Below are positions 1 to 10,333 of a DNA stretch of 52,245 bases, in pieces. Below the pieces are notes generated by a model. That model was not told the DNA's origin and searched no databases. It saw nothing but the letters and a program-made list of their open reading frames with translations. Position 1 is the first letter of the stretch; the number at the start of each line of letters is the position of its first letter. The position numbers and the translations under genes were made by a program. This DNA is from Prochlorococcus sp. AG-355-J04 (GTDB lineage: Bacteria > Cyanobacteriota > Cyanobacteriia > PCC-6307 > Cyanobiaceae), in assembly GCA_003280885.1 (NCBI GenBank), contig QCDN01000006.1:1-52245 (forward strand), read 5' to 3'.

Positions 1-1
1 C

Positions 2-3000
2 TTTTTAAAGCTGGAGTTATTTTCTAGAGGATTAGATCTTAAGAGCTCTTCTTATAGTATTGGGAAGAGAAAAATTAGTTTTAAAAAGGGCAAATTTAAA
101 TCTAACTTTAAATATAATAAATTATCTACACAAACATTTTGCAAAGGAAGTTTTACTTTTACTAATTTAAAAATAAAACCAGAAGATTTCTCAGAGAATA
201 TAAATTCAGATTCAACTAGGTTTTTTTGTAAAGATAATTATTTAATAGGAAATTCCAACAACCTAAATTACGGAACATTGAATTCAAACTTTAATTTAAA
301 TATCCCATTAAATATGAGTTCTAATAAAATTGATCTAAAAGGAAGTATTGGATACATTAATAGCTTGAATCCAGATATTAAATTATCGGGTAATATTCCC
401 TATTGGTTTGATAGAAGAGGGATTAATTTTGGTGATATCTATTCTAGTTTTAAAATAAATAGAACTCAATTATCTAATTTAAATGTTTTTCGAAAAAATG
501 ATATTAGGGGATTCGTCACTGCTAAAGGTGAATTAAAAGGAAAAATTAGTGATCCAGATATTTCAGTAAAGTTTAATGTTGATTATCCACACTTCAAAGG
601 GATTCAGATCAGAGAAATATGGGAGGGAGATATTAAAAATAAAAATGATAAATTTTTGTTAAATATGAAAAATAGATACTCTCCCATTCCTTCATTTCTC
701 TCTTTAGAGTTTGATTCTAGTCTTAAATTAGATAATGTTTCTTTTAGTAGAATTTTTAATTCTAATAAAGGAAGCATAGGAGTATTTAAAGAGAATAATA
801 GTTATATTTGGACCGCTAATAATTTTCCTCTTGATGAACTTCAATTATCAATAAGAAACAATCAATTCGATAGAATTGAAGGAATTATTAATGGTTCTGG
901 ATCAATATCGTTAGACCAGTCATCCCTTGATGGACGACTTGCTTGGAGTCTAGGTAAATATAGAAATATTAATCTAGCTAATTCATTATTCGATTTCAGC
1001 CTCAAAAATAATTCTTTTTATATCAACTCTTCATTGTATCCAATCGATGGAGGAATAATTGAAGTCGAATATGATTCAAATAAAAATAATTTAATTAATT
1101 CAGAATTCACGAATATAAGCACTAGTTGGACTATCCTTACCGCTTTTGATATTTTTAACTTTGAAAATAAAAATTTTATTCCCATAAGTAAATCGAATAT
1201 TTTGGATGATCTGGAAATAAATAATGCTAATAAATCATATAAAGAGAGAATCGATTTTATAAATAACTTTATTGAAAATAGTAATGTGTTGGAGGACAAA
1301 TTTAATTTGCAAAAATATTTAAATAAATTTAGAAGCAGATACAATGGAAAAGTTACTATTCAGGGCGATAGACCAGTCAATTACAAATTGAATGCAAAAT
1401 TAAATGGCTATCTTGATATATCTGGAGATTACTACAAGAATAATAAAGAGGAATTTTCTATTGATTTGGAAGCAGGATTATTAAAAGGGAAAGGTGCTTT
1501 AAGAATTAAATTACCATTAAGTGCAGCTAATATCTTTTTAAATAAACCAAGAGATTTTCTTGGGGATTTGGATATGGATTTATTTTATGATCTTGATAAA
1601 AAATCTTTCTCAAGTAAAATTTCTTCTAATAATTCATCAATCAAAAATAACAAAATAATATTTGATAAAGGGCTAATTGAATTTAATAATTCTATTTTTG
1701 ATATTGATTTTTCCCTTCTAATAAATGATTCTGAAATCCCAATTAATATTGAAGGCTCAATACCTATAAATAAAACAGATAATTTAGATCTAAGATTTTT
1801 TGGGAATGGCAAATTTATTGAATTAATTGATATTTTTGCTGATGAATACTTTACCTTTAAACAAGGTGATGTGAATCTTAGAATGATTCTAAAAGGAACC
1901 CTAAATAAACCTCTGTTAAATGGATTTGTCGTAATTAAAGATTCTGAAATTGATTTTTATAACAATATAGTAAAAGATATTAATAGCTTGATAATCTTTG
2001 ATTTTGATTATTTAGAGATCCAAAATTTAGAAGCAAAAGACGAAGATTCTGGAGATATTTTTATAGTAGGTTCTTTGCCTTTTTATAAAGAGAATGATTC
2101 TGTGAAGTCAGAGATTAATTTGATAGCTAAAAATTTAACTGTAAAAACAGAAAATTCCAATTTTTTAGTGGATTCAAATATTAATTTAAGTGGATCATTT
2201 AAGAATCCTGTTCTTGGAGGTAATCTTTCACTTAATAATGGATTTATTAATTTTAATAGCTCCAACCAAAGTAAAAAAATTGATAAAAGCATTAAACGAA
2301 AAGTATATAAAAAAGATTGGCCAGAACTCTATTGGAATAATAATGAAAATATTGAAATAATTTCAAATGAAACTATTTTAAATTCTTTTCTTTTAGGAGA
2401 AAGATTGCCTAATTATTTAGATAATTTAAGCTTTAGTAATCTTAAATTAAAACTTGGACCAGATTTTAAACTTCAATATTCAGAAATAGTGCAAGCTTAT
2501 CTAGATACGAAATTAGACCTTAATATAAATGGCGAGGTAGGAGAAGATTTGAATGCTAGAGGTTTAGTTTATCTAAAAAAAGGTAGAGCTAACTTGTACA
2601 CTACTCCATTTAAACTTGATAAAAATAAAGACAATTATATTTTATTTGCATCAAGAAGTGGTGTCGTTCCATTTATTAATTTTTCTCTGGTTAGTAGAGT
2701 TCCAGATTCTATAATACCAATAAGTGAAAACAATCAGGACTCAAACATATCAGGTGATCTTGATACAGACGTGACTCCAAGAGGTTTTGGATCATTTGGG
2801 ATTGGCAATTCAAGGCTTATCAAAATTGAAGCTTCATATGAAGGATTTTTAGATCAATTATCTTTTGAAGATGAGAATAAAAGAATCCAACTTAGGAGTA
2901 CGCCAAGTTATAATAGATCACAAATAATTGGATTAATTGGAGGCAACTCTGCAAATTTAATAAATAGAGCATTTATTTCTCAACTTAATAATGCGGATGC

Positions 3001-3313
3001 ATTTAGTGAGAGATTTCAGTTGTCTTTATATCCAGCTCTAATAGAAAATAATGATTCTTTAAATAATATTTTTTCCAATGAAAATTTAGATATAGAAAGT
3101 AATGAGGAATTTTCTTCTCAAGCTTGGGTAGCTGAACTAGGACTTGATATTACTGATTCCATAAATTTTGCCTTTCAAACCGTTCCCGGAAGAGATGACC
3201 TTTCACCTTTAGGAATTTTGACCTTTCAGGCTAATCCAAACTTAGAATTATTAGGTTCTTATGATTCCAACGGGGATTGGAAAAGTCAAGTTCAATTATT
3301 CTTTAGATATTAA
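2..3313 (+). CDS. tamB: TamB/DUF490-like envelope protein, 5' end outside window
   Basis: The reading frame is open from base 2 to the TAA at 3311-3313, so about 1103 residues are visible and the start lies upstream of the window. A TTG at 278 is in frame but is not a credible start because coding sequence continues before it. The protein is Asn/Ser/Ile/Leu-rich and made of short alternating beta-like segments, as expected of the long beta-taco of TamB/AsmA-like proteins. The last ~330 residues look like the TamB (DUF490) C-terminal domain, with a repeated GEV..DLNARG..YLKKGR pattern and a final aromatic residue (FFRY). Known family members span the periplasm and help outer-membrane protein or lipid transfer; the role here is inferred. 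proA follows after 66 bases. Confidence 0.85.
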   Translation, partial: FLKLELFSRGLDLKSSSYSIGKRKISFKKGKFKSNFKYNKLSTQTFCKGSFTFTNLKIKPEDFSENINSDSTRFFCKDNYLIGNSNNLNYGTLNSNFNLNIPLNMSSNKIDLKGSIGYINSLNPDIKLSGNIPYWFDRRGINFGDIYSSFKINRTQLSNLNVFRKNDIRGFVTAKGELKGKISDPDISVKFNVDYPHFKGIQIREIWEGDIKNKNDKFLLNMKNRYSPIPSFLSLEFDSSLKLDNVSFSRIFNSNKGSIGVFKENNSYIWTANNFPLDELQLSIRNNQFDRIEGIINGSGSISLDQSSLDGRLAWSLGKYRNINLANSLFDFSLKNNSFYINSSLYPIDGGIIEVEYDSNKNNLINSEFTNISTSWTILTAFDIFNFENKNFIPISKSNILDDLEINNANKSYKERIDFINNFIENSNVLEDKFNLQKYLNKFRSRYNGKVTIQGDRPVNYKLNAKLNGYLDISGDYYKNNKEEFSIDLEAGLLKGKGALRIKLPLSAANIFLNKPRDFLGDLDMDLFYDLDKKSFSSKISSNNSSIKNNKIIFDKGLIEFNNSIFDIDFSLLINDSEIPINIEGSIPINKTDNLDLRFFGNGKFIELIDIFADEYFTFKQGDVNLRMILKGTLNKPLLNGFVVIKDSEIDFYNNIVKDINSLIIFDFDYLEIQNLEAKDEDSGDIFIVGSLPFYKENDSVKSEINLIAKNLTVKTENSNFLVDSNINLSGSFKNPVLGGNLSLNNGFINFNSSNQSKKIDKSIKRKVYKKDWPELYWNNNENIEIISNETILNSFLLGERLPNYLDNLSFSNLKLKLGPDFKLQYSEIVQAYLDTKLDLNINGEVGEDLNARGLVYLKKGRANLYTTPFKLDKNKDNYILFASRSGVVPFINFSLVSRVPDSIIPISENNQDSNISGDLDTDVTPRGFGSFGIGNSRLIKIEASYEGFLDQLSFEDENKRIQLRSTPSYNRSQIIGLIGGNSANLINRAFISQLNNADAFSERFQLSLYPALIENNDSLNNIFSNENLDIESNEEFSSQAWVAELGLDITDSINFAFQTVPGRDDLSPLGILTFQANPNLELLGSYDSNGDWKSQVQLFFRY

Positions 3314-3379
3314 CTCGAAATGAAAGTTAGTTTAAAGAATCTTTAATTTGAATTATTATTAAATTAATTAAAAAATATT

Positions 3380-4690
3380 ATGGCTAATATCTTTGAAGTT
3401 CCTCAGCCAGGTAATGATCTTTTAGAAAAAGCTGATTTAGTTCGTTTGGCATCAATAAAAATAAGTCAAACTGAAAACAATAATAGAATTAAAGCCTTAA
3501 ATTTTATGGCTGATTATCTAGAGGATAATACTAAAGAAATTTTAGAGGCTAATAGTGAAGACTATAAAAGAGCGGAAAAGAAGGGAATTTCAAGGGCTTT
3601 ACTCTCTAGATTAAAGCTATCAAAAGAAAAACTTTATTCAGGAATTGAAGGAGTAAGAAAAGTTGGAGACTTGGCTGATCCTGTAAATCAGGTTCAAATT
3701 AAAAGAGAGATTTCAAAGGGGTTGATCTTAGAAAGAAAAACTGTGCCAATTGGAGTCTTGGGGGTTATTTTTGAATCAAGGCCAGATGCTGTAATGCAGA
3801 TTAGTTCTTTAGCAATAAGATCAGGTAATGGAGTAATACTAAAAGGTGGAAGTGAAGCTAATTTAACAAATACTGCAATAGTAAAAGCATTGCAAGAAGG
3901 GTTAAAAAAATCAGGTCTTGATAAAAATGCAATATGTTTATTAACAAGCAGAAAAGATAGCATGGCGATGTTAAATCTTGAGAAATATATTAATTTAATA
4001 ATTCCAAGAGGAAGTAATGAATTAGTTAAATTTATTCAGGAGAATACAAGAATTCCTGTGCTGGGTCATGCTGATGGAATATGTCATTTGTTTATAGATG
4101 TTGAGGCAAATCTAGGGATGGCTTTATCAGTCTCTTTGGACAGCAAAATTCAATATCCTGCAGCATGTAATGCTATCGAAACTTTATTAGTTCATAAAGA
4201 TATCGCACCAGCTTTTTTAGAAAAGGCAATTCCTTTGTTTAATTCTAATGATGTTAAATTAATTGGAGATAAGAGATCAGTTGAATTAGGGATAAGGTAT
4301 GAGGCTAGTCTAGAAGATTGGAAAACTGAATATTTGGATTTAATTTTATCGATAAAAATTGTTGATGATCTTGATGAAGCAATTACACATATTCAAAAAT
4401 ATAGTTCAAAACATACAGATGGAATAATTACTGAAAATTTAAGTACGGCTAATAAATTTATGAATGTAGTTGATAGTGCAGGTGTTTTTCATAATTGCTC
4501 TACTAGGTTTGCAGATGGGTTTAGATATGGATTCGGAGCTGAAGTTGGTATATCTACTCAAACTCTTCCACCAAGGGGACCTGTAGGTCTAGAAGGTTTG
4601 GTAACTTATAAATATTTCCTAAAAGGTGATGGAGATATAGTTGATGATTTTTCATCAGGAAAGGCTATCTATACCCATAAAGATCTTTAA
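3380..4690 (+). CDS. proA: Gamma-glutamyl phosphate reductase (proline biosynthesis)
   Basis: 436 residues, the usual ProA length. The enzyme reduces gamma-glutamyl phosphate to glutamate-5-semialdehyde with NADPH in the cytosol, the second step of proline synthesis. It shows the aldehyde-dehydrogenase-like fold signatures: IGVLGVIFESRPDA (about 124-137), a nucleotide-binding KGGSEA segment (155-160) and the catalytic cysteine in YPAACNAIE (Cys263). No proB lies nearby in the window. folB starts 11 bases after the stop, and the two are probably cotranscribed. The ATG at 3380 gives the normal N-terminus. Call is secure. Confidence 0.97.
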   Translation: MANIFEVPQPGNDLLEKADLVRLASIKISQTENNNRIKALNFMADYLEDNTKEILEANSEDYKRAEKKGISRALLSRLKLSKEKLYSGIEGVRKVGDLADPVNQVQIKREISKGLILERKTVPIGVLGVIFESRPDAVMQISSLAIRSGNGVILKGGSEANLTNTAIVKALQEGLKKSGLDKNAICLLTSRKDSMAMLNLEKYINLIIPRGSNELVKFIQENTRIPVLGHADGICHLFIDVEANLGMALSVSLDSKIQYPAACNAIETLLVHKDIAPAFLEKAIPLFNSNDVKLIGDKRSVELGIRYEASLEDWKTEYLDLILSIKIVDDLDEAITHIQKYSSKHTDGIITENLSTANKFMNVVDSAGVFHNCSTRFADGFRYGFGAEVGISTQTLPPRGPVGLEGLVTYKYFLKGDGDIVDDFSSGKAIYTHKDL

Positions 4691-4703
4691 AACTTTTAAA
4701 GAT
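4683..4703. repeat. Near-perfect palindrome across the proA stop and folB start
   Basis: Ten-base arms ATCTTTAAAA (4683-4692) and TTTTAAAGAT (4694-4703) are exact reverse complements around a single C. The element contains the proA TAA (4688-4690) and the first two bases of the folB ATG (4702-4704). It is entirely AT-rich apart from one G/C pair, so it may be chance or a weak translational hairpin. Confidence 0.4.
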
Positions 4704-5064
4704 GGAAACTTTTTTAAAAATTGAAAAAATTAAACTTTGGTCTAGGGTTGGCGTTCTTGATGAAGAAAGGGAATTAGGACAACTATTTATTTTAGATATA
4801 TTTTTGTGGACTGATTTTGAAAAATGTACAGCAAATGATGATATAGAAAAAACAATTGACTATTCAAAATTAGTTCAAATTTTAAAAGACCAATCAAAGA
4901 AAATATATTGTTTCACAATCGAAAAATATTCAAACGAAATTTTAGAAATCATTGATAAGGAATTTAAGCTTTCTAAAGTTAAAATTATTTTGACAAAATG
5001 TAATCCTCCAATCACAGGTTTCGATGGGAAGGTGTCAATAGTAAGAATTCTTGAAAATAATTAA
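4702..5064 (+). CDS. folB: Dihydroneopterin aldolase (folate biosynthesis)
   Basis: 120 residues, typical of FolB. It converts 7,8-dihydroneopterin to 6-hydroxymethyl-dihydropterin and glycolaldehyde in the folate pathway. Family motifs are visible in order: WSRVGVLDEERELGQ near residue 13, the TIDYSKL substrate-site segment, a FTIEKYSNEIL helix, and the C-terminal KCNPPITGFDG. The start ATG lies 11 bases after proA and the stop overlaps the next gene, suggesting a proA-folB-lipase transcript. Confidence 0.93.
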   Translation: METFLKIEKIKLWSRVGVLDEERELGQLFILDIFLWTDFEKCTANDDIEKTIDYSKLVQILKDQSKKIYCFTIEKYSNEILEIIDKEFKLSKVKIILTKCNPPITGFDGKVSIVRILENN

Positions 5065-5662
5065 ATTATTGGAAAAAAGAAATCCCATTATATTGATTCA
5101 TGGTCTTTGGAATACTTCAAGTATTTTTTCTTCTATTACCTCAAAACTTGATGAAATTGGAATTGAATATTTTGCCCCAACTCTTAAGCATTCATATGGA
5201 ATGACTTCAATTGTTGATTTGACTAATAAATTAAACGAATTAATTTTAAAGAAATATGGTTTAGAAAAAGAAATAGATATTTTGGGATTTTCTATGGGAG
5301 GAATTATTGGTAGATACTGGCTTCAAAAATTTAATGGATATAAAAGAACAAGAAGATTAATATCTATAGGTTCCCCTCACAAAGGAACTTTGATGGCTCA
5401 ATTAATACCTAAATTCCCCTTTAGAGGAATATCAGAAATGAAAATAAATAGTAAGTTTTTAAGAGAACTCGCAAATAATGATTTTTTTCTTGATGAAATT
5501 GAGTGTATAAATTTCTTTACTTTTTGGGATATGATGGTTTTTCCTGGCTGGTGGACAAATTTAAATTTTGGGAAAAAAATATCAGTAAAAGTATATAAAC
5601 ATAGAAACCTAGTAAGAAATAAATCTGTGGTTGACAAAATAATCGATGAAATTATTAATTAG
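5051..5662 (+). CDS. Small alpha/beta hydrolase (lipase/EstA-like)
   Basis: 203 residues starting at TTG 5051, inside the end of folB (14-base overlap). Features of an alpha/beta hydrolase are clear: the oxyanion motif ILIHGLW (HG at 17-18), the nucleophile elbow GFSMGG with Ser81, the following GSPHKGT strand-turn, a probable acid Asp160 in FWDMMVFP and a probable base His184 near the end. This matches the lipase class 2/triacylglycerol-lipase-like family common in cyanobacteria. No signal peptide is seen, so it probably acts in the cytosol or at the inner membrane face; its substrate is unknown. Its stop overlaps the stop of the convergent oligopeptidase gene by 8 bases. Confidence 0.85.
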   Translation: MKIIKLLEKRNPIILIHGLWNTSSIFSSITSKLDEIGIEYFAPTLKHSYGMTSIVDLTNKLNELILKKYGLEKEIDILGFSMGGIIGRYWLQKFNGYKRTRRLISIGSPHKGTLMAQLIPKFPFRGISEMKINSKFLRELANNDFFLDEIECINFFTFWDMMVFPGWWTNLNFGKKISVKVYKHRNLVRNKSVVDKIIDEIIN

Positions 5663-7742
5663 CTCCAGATAGACCTAAGTGCCTTATTAAGGAATCAGTT
5701 TGTGGCTCTCTTCCCCTGAATAGTTTAAATATGTCTAATGGAGGTAGGCTTCCTCCCAAGCTAAGTATTGTATCTTTGAATTTCTTCCCTATTAGCTTTA
5801 AATCTTCAGAGTTTTCTAGATCAGCTTCTTCAAACATTGAAAATGCATCAGCACTTAGAACTTCAGCCCATTTATATGAGTAATATCCTGCAGAATATCC
5901 GCCTGCAAATATATGACTAAAACAACAAAGAAAGTGATCTTCTTGGATTGGTTCAATAACGGTAGTTTGTTTTGCAATTTCTCTTCTTATTTCATCTGCT
6001 GTTTTACCTTCGTTTTTATCAATACTACTATGCAATCTGAGATCTGTTATTGCAAAATGTAGTTGTCTAAGAGTAGCCATACCACAATTAAAAGTTCTAT
6101 TCTTTAGGAGCTTCTCAAAATTCTCATCGGATAATTTTTCTCCAGTTTTGTAGTGCTTAGCAATATTCATAAGTGTATTTTTATGAAAACACCAGTTTTC
6201 CATAAATTGACTTGGAAGTTCTACTGCATCCCACTCAACATTGTTGATGCCAGCTGCTTGAGGAAGATTTACAGTAGTAAGCATATGTTGAAGACCATGT
6301 CCAAATTCATGGAAAAGTGTCTGAACTTCTTCAAAACTCATCAAACTAGGTTTATCTTTTGATGGTGGAGTCTGATTACAAACGAGATAAGCTACCGGGA
6401 GGGTCTTTTTGCCAACATTATTTTTATTCAAACATTCATCCATCCAAGCCCCTCCCCTTTTTGATTCAGGCCTCGAATATGGATCTAGGTAAAATGATGC
6501 TATTCTGTCATTTTCTTTATTGAGGATATTAAAAAATAAAACGTCATCATTCCACAGAGGTGCCTCATCAGTTGCCTCGACTACTTTAATTTCAAAAAGC
6601 TTTTCACTTAATTTAAATAAACCTTTTAAAACATCATTTAGTGGGAACCAAGGTCTCAAAGACTCTTGATCCAAATTGAGCTTTTCCTTTCTAAGAAGTT
6701 CGGACCAATAACTAATATCCCATGGCTCTATATTCTGTGATTTTGGAAATCCATTAGCTTTAGAAAACTTATCGAGGGTTTCTAATTCAATTTTTGCGGT
6801 TTTGAATGATGGCTTTCTCAATTCTTCTAAAAGGTTTTCAACATTTTTAATTTCTTTCGCCATTTTCGTTGACAAACTTAATTCCGCCCAACTTTTATAA
6901 CCGAGAAGATTAGCCTTTTTAGTTCTGAGAGATAATATCTCTTCAATGATTTGAGAATTATTTCTTTCTCCTTTAGAAGCTCGCCCAACAAATGCTTTAT
7001 ATAGTTTCTCCCTAAGGTTACGGTCCGTGGCATATGTCATAAATGAAGTATAAGTTGGTACATCTAGACTCAATTTCCAAGGACCATTTTTAATATCAAC
7101 TTCTTCATCTTTTTTAAAGTGATTGTGTGCAGAAATTGCCATCAATTCAAGAACTCGTTCAGGAAGACCATCGACTTCAGATTTTTTATTTAATATTAAA
7201 AACCATTTATTAGTGGCATCAAGAACATTGTTGCTGAAGTCTGTTGATAGCTTCCCAAGTTTTTCTGAAATATTGTTGAATTCTTCTTGATCTTTTTTTT
7301 GTAGAGAAATTCCTCTATGTTGCATTTCAAGAATTTCTTTATCTAAAATTCTGTTTTTAATTTGATCAAAGTTTTTTGTTTCTTTAAGCTTGACTAAAGA
7401 ATTGTAAATTATTTTACTTTGCCCGAATTTGTTACTCAGGCTGATAATCTCTGGAAGAAATTTCGAATAAATATCTCTAAGACTCTCAGAATTATCTACA
7501 GCATTAAGGTGACTTATTACTCCCCAACTCCATCTAAGGATTTCATTGACTTCATTTAAAGGATTTATTACCTTATCCCAATCTAAGTTATTTTGGTTCA
7601 AATAATTAGATAAATTATTTTCTATATTTTTAAAATCTTCGGTTATCTTTTCTAATACTACTGGAAATTGTTTACTAATGTTTTCGGGAGTAAATTTTTT
7701 AAATTCTGGTAATTCTCCATATTTAAAAATTGAAGTATTCAT
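5655..7742 (-). CDS. prlC: M3-family metallopeptidase, oligopeptidase A type
   Basis: 695 residues, normal for oligopeptidase A. The zinc motif HEFGH is at 478-482 (His478, Glu479, His482), and the third ligand is probably Glu508 in DAVELPSQFMENW. The long helical N-terminal half and the C-terminal YYSYKWAEVLSADAF block are typical of the family. It degrades short peptides in the cytosol, including signal-peptide fragments in other bacteria. It is the last gene of the leftward run and lies 21 bases after ndhD. Confidence 0.95.
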   Translation of the reverse strand: MNTSIFKYGELPEFKKFTPENISKQFPVVLEKITEDFKNIENNLSNYLNQNNLDWDKVINPLNEVNEILRWSWGVISHLNAVDNSESLRDIYSKFLPEIISLSNKFGQSKIIYNSLVKLKETKNFDQIKNRILDKEILEMQHRGISLQKKDQEEFNNISEKLGKLSTDFSNNVLDATNKWFLILNKKSEVDGLPERVLELMAISAHNHFKKDEEVDIKNGPWKLSLDVPTYTSFMTYATDRNLREKLYKAFVGRASKGERNNSQIIEEILSLRTKKANLLGYKSWAELSLSTKMAKEIKNVENLLEELRKPSFKTAKIELETLDKFSKANGFPKSQNIEPWDISYWSELLRKEKLNLDQESLRPWFPLNDVLKGLFKLSEKLFEIKVVEATDEAPLWNDDVLFFNILNKENDRIASFYLDPYSRPESKRGGAWMDECLNKNNVGKKTLPVAYLVCNQTPPSKDKPSLMSFEEVQTLFHEFGHGLQHMLTTVNLPQAAGINNVEWDAVELPSQFMENWCFHKNTLMNIAKHYKTGEKLSDENFEKLLKNRTFNCGMATLRQLHFAITDLRLHSSIDKNEGKTADEIRREIAKQTTVIEPIQEDHFLCCFSHIFAGGYSAGYYSYKWAEVLSADAFSMFEEADLENSEDLKLIGKKFKDTILSLGGSLPPLDIFKLFRGREPQTDSLIRHLGLSGAN

Positions 7743-7763
7743 TTATAAAAAAAATTTAATTAA

Positions 7764-9296
7764 CTAAAGTTGTATAAGTCCTAACAATTTAGCTAAAGTG
7801 AGCTGCTGACTGAGAGCATTTGTTGAAGATTCGTATAAATTTATGGCTATTTTTGGCCAAAAACCTATCACCAAAGTCGGCAATAATAAACTGAAACCAA
7901 TCGTCAATTCTCTACCATTCATCTCTTTAACTGTAGCTAGTGCTGGAATTCTAGGGCCAAAGAATACTCTCCTACACATTGACAATAGATATATTGGTGT
8001 CAGAACTAAACCGATAGCTGCAATAAGAATCGTTATCGATCTAAATGTAGAGCTGAAGCCTTCTTGACTAGTGATACCTAAAAATACAGTTATTTCACTT
8101 ATAAAACCGCTCATCCCAGGTAGTGCTAAAGAGGCCAAAGAGCTTGCTAAGAAAAAAGCAAAAGTTATTGGCAAGACCTTTGCTAAACCGCCCATATTTG
8201 GTATGGAAAGAGTGTTTGTTCTTTCATAGAATGAGCCCGTAACAAAGAACATAGCTGCAGCGATAAGTCCGTGACTGATCATTTGGAGCATTGCTCCGCT
8301 TATCCCTAGAGCATCTACTGCTCCTATCCCTAACAGAACAAAACCCATATGACTGACTGAGCTACATGCAATTCTCCTTTTAACATTATCTTGTGCAAAT
8401 GCATTTAGTGCTCCGTAAATTATATTGATTATTCCAAGAATAATTAATGCAGGGGCAATTTGAAGATGTACTTCAGGAAGTATTTGAACATTAAATCTTA
8501 AGAGAGCGTACCCTCCCATTTTTAAGAGTATTCCAGCGAGTAACATTGAAACTGGTGCATTAGCCTCTCCATGAGCATCGGGCAACCAGGTATGTAATGG
8601 AAAGATAGGAAGTTTTACTCCAAAACCAATTAGAAATCCTAAGTAAGATAATAAGGCTAAGCTGCCTGTTACATGTTTATTAGTTAAATCGGTAATATTT
8701 AAAGTAAAGGTATCACCATTCAAGGCAAGTGCTAATCCACTTATGAGTATTAATAAAGAAGCTAAAGCTGTGTAAAGAATAAATTTCGTTGCCGCATATA
8801 ATTTCTTTTTTCCTCCCCAAATCGCAATAAGAAGATAAACCGGAACTAATTCAAGTTCCCATGCTAAGAAAAATAATAGGAAATCTTGAGAAAGGAAAAC
8901 TAGTGCCTGTGCTGATGCTTGTACTAATAAAAGAGCAAAATATAGATTAGATTTTTTCTTAATTTTCCAACTTGCTGCCGCTGATAAAAATGTAATTAAC
9001 CCACTCAAAGCTACTAAAGGAGCAGATAACCCATCTACGCCAAGAGACCACTCTAAGCCTATTGAGGGTAACCAAGAAGCTCTTTCCACCAGTTGTAAAG
9101 AGCTATCTAAAGTATTGAATTTTTGAAAAAGGACACCGATTATTAGTAAAAAATCTATAAATAAAAAACTTAATGAGATATTTCGTGGGAGTGTATTGTC
9201 TTCTCCTTCTTTCGAACTCAAGAAAGGCATTATTAATGCCCCAATTAAAGGCAGTAAAACAATAGATGATAGCCAAGGAAAAGATTCTAAATTCAT
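7764..9296 (-). CDS. ndhD: NAD(P)H-quinone oxidoreductase (NDH-1) subunit NdhD
   Basis: 510 residues with about 14 hydrophobic segments, as in chain 4 (NuoM-like) of cyanobacterial NDH-1. Conserved proton-channel features are visible: the Glu in [13 protein letters not shown], the following [12 protein letters not shown] lysine segment, and [23 protein letters not shown] in the middle helices. It sits in the thylakoid membrane and contributes to cyclic electron flow, respiration or CO2 uptake depending on the complex. Sequence alone suggests the NdhD1 (respiratory/cyclic) type, but I cannot exclude another paralogue. No ndhF is adjacent in this window. Confidence 0.94.
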   Translation of the reverse strand: MNLESFPWLSSIVLLPLIGALIMPFLSSKEGEDNTLPRNISLSFLFIDFLLIIGVLFQKFNTLDSSLQLVERASWLPSIGLEWSLGVDGLSAPLVALSGLITFLSAAASWKIKKKSNLYFALLLVQASAQALVFLSQDFLLFFLAWELELVPVYLLIAIWGGKKKLYAATKFILYTALASLLILISGLALALNGDTFTLNITDLTNKHVTGSLALLSYLGFLIGFGVKLPIFPLHTWLPDAHGEANAPVSMLLAGILLKMGGYALLRFNVQILPEVHLQIAPALIILGIINIIYGALNAFAQDNVKRRIACSSVSHMGFVLLGIGAVDALGISGAMLQMISHGLIAAAMFFVTGSFYERTNTLSIPNMGGLAKVLPITFAFFLASSLASLALPGMSGFISEITVFLGITSQEGFSSTFRSITILIAAIGLVLTPIYLLSMCRRVFFGPRIPALATVKEMNGRELTIGFSLLLPTLVIGFWPKIAINLYESSTNALSQQLTLAKLLGLIQL

Positions 9297-9375
9297 TTAT
9301 GTAATGAATAATTTATTTATTCTAGTTGAAGTTGTACTAGCTTGAGACTATAACATTAAAAATGCCTAAGTAAAA

Positions 9376-10323
9376 CTACTTACCAGAGATAGTGCTAAAT
9401 TGACTGCCTGCTTTTTGAAGGTTTAGGAATGGTGCTCTGCTAGCTACACCTGACTTCTCCCATGCTTTCACCATGGCTTGACTGACATTTTTACCATTTT
9501 CTTTTTTACACAAAGCTAAAATACTTGGTCCAGCCCCACTAATTGCGCATCCTAGAGCACCTGCATTTAGTGCGGCATCTTTGACGTCTAATCCACCTTT
9601 AATAAGTTTCCATCTGTAGGGTTCATGTAGCTTATCAAACATACCCTCTTTAATAAGTTCCTCATTTCCTGCTTTTAAGCCATTTAGTAACAAAGTAAGT
9701 GCCCCCATATTTGTCACTGCATCAGATATAGGTACATTCTTGGGCATAACCTTTCTTGCTTCACTTGTGCTTAGTCGAATTGCAGGTATTGCTACAACAG
9801 CTTTAATTGAATCGTGCCAATCACATCTAATGATTCTCCATCTTTGAGAAGAGGACTTAGCTGTCAAACAAAGCCCACCTAGGAGAGAGGGAACTACATT
9901 ATCAGGATGACCTTCTATATCAATGGCAAGTTCAAGGAGTTTTTCTTTTGACAATGGAGAATTCATTATTGCATTTGCTCCTATTAGTCCAGCAACTATT
10001 GCTGTAGCACTACTTCCAAGTCCGCGTGCAGGCGGGACTGCCAAATTAACTCTAGCTTCAAGTGCAAAAGGATCCATATTTGCGCTCTCCCATACTTTCT
10101 GAGCTGCTCTAAAAACTAAGTTTTCAGGTCCACCTCTTAAATGATTCCCATCTGTACTTTCCATTATTAAATCAAATCTATCTCCACCACCTTCAATTCT
10201 TGTAAAAATAAACTCATTATACAAATCTAAAGCTGCTCCAAGACAATCAAACCCAGGACCTAAATTGGCAGTTGTGGAAGGGACTGATACCCTTATTTTT
10301 TTTCCTACTTCAGGAATTGACAT
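9376..10323 (-). CDS. thrB: Homoserine kinase
   Basis: 315 residues; a GHMP-family kinase that phosphorylates homoserine on the way to threonine. Motif 1 (SVPSTTANLGPGFDCLGAAL, starting near residue 13), the ATP-binding motif 2 PPARGLGSSATA (97-108) and the C-terminal motif 3 CAISGAGPSILAL are all present. It is 10 bases downstream of glk. ndhD follows after 79 bases, so it may have its own promoter in that gap. Confidence 0.96.
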   Translation of the reverse strand: MSIPEVGKKIRVSVPSTTANLGPGFDCLGAALDLYNEFIFTRIEGGGDRFDLIMESTDGNHLRGGPENLVFRAAQKVWESANMDPFALEARVNLAVPPARGLGSSATAIVAGLIGANAIMNSPLSKEKLLELAIDIEGHPDNVVPSLLGGLCLTAKSSSQRWRIIRCDWHDSIKAVVAIPAIRLSTSEARKVMPKNVPISDAVTNMGALTLLLNGLKAGNEELIKEGMFDKLHEPYRWKLIKGGLDVKDAALNAGALGCAISGAGPSILALCKKENGKNVSQAMVKAWEKSGVASRAPFLNLQKAGSQFSTISGK

Positions 10324-10333
10324 TATTTTGTTA

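Noticed and set aside
278..3313. A complete gene starting at TTG 278
   Set aside because: The same frame is open back to base 2 with similar composition, so the true start lies outside the window.
3336..3352. AT-rich inverted repeat TTAAAGA/TCTTTAA between the TamB-like gene and proA
   Set aside because: Seven-base arms with no G+C stem and no clear T-tract; not credible as a terminator.
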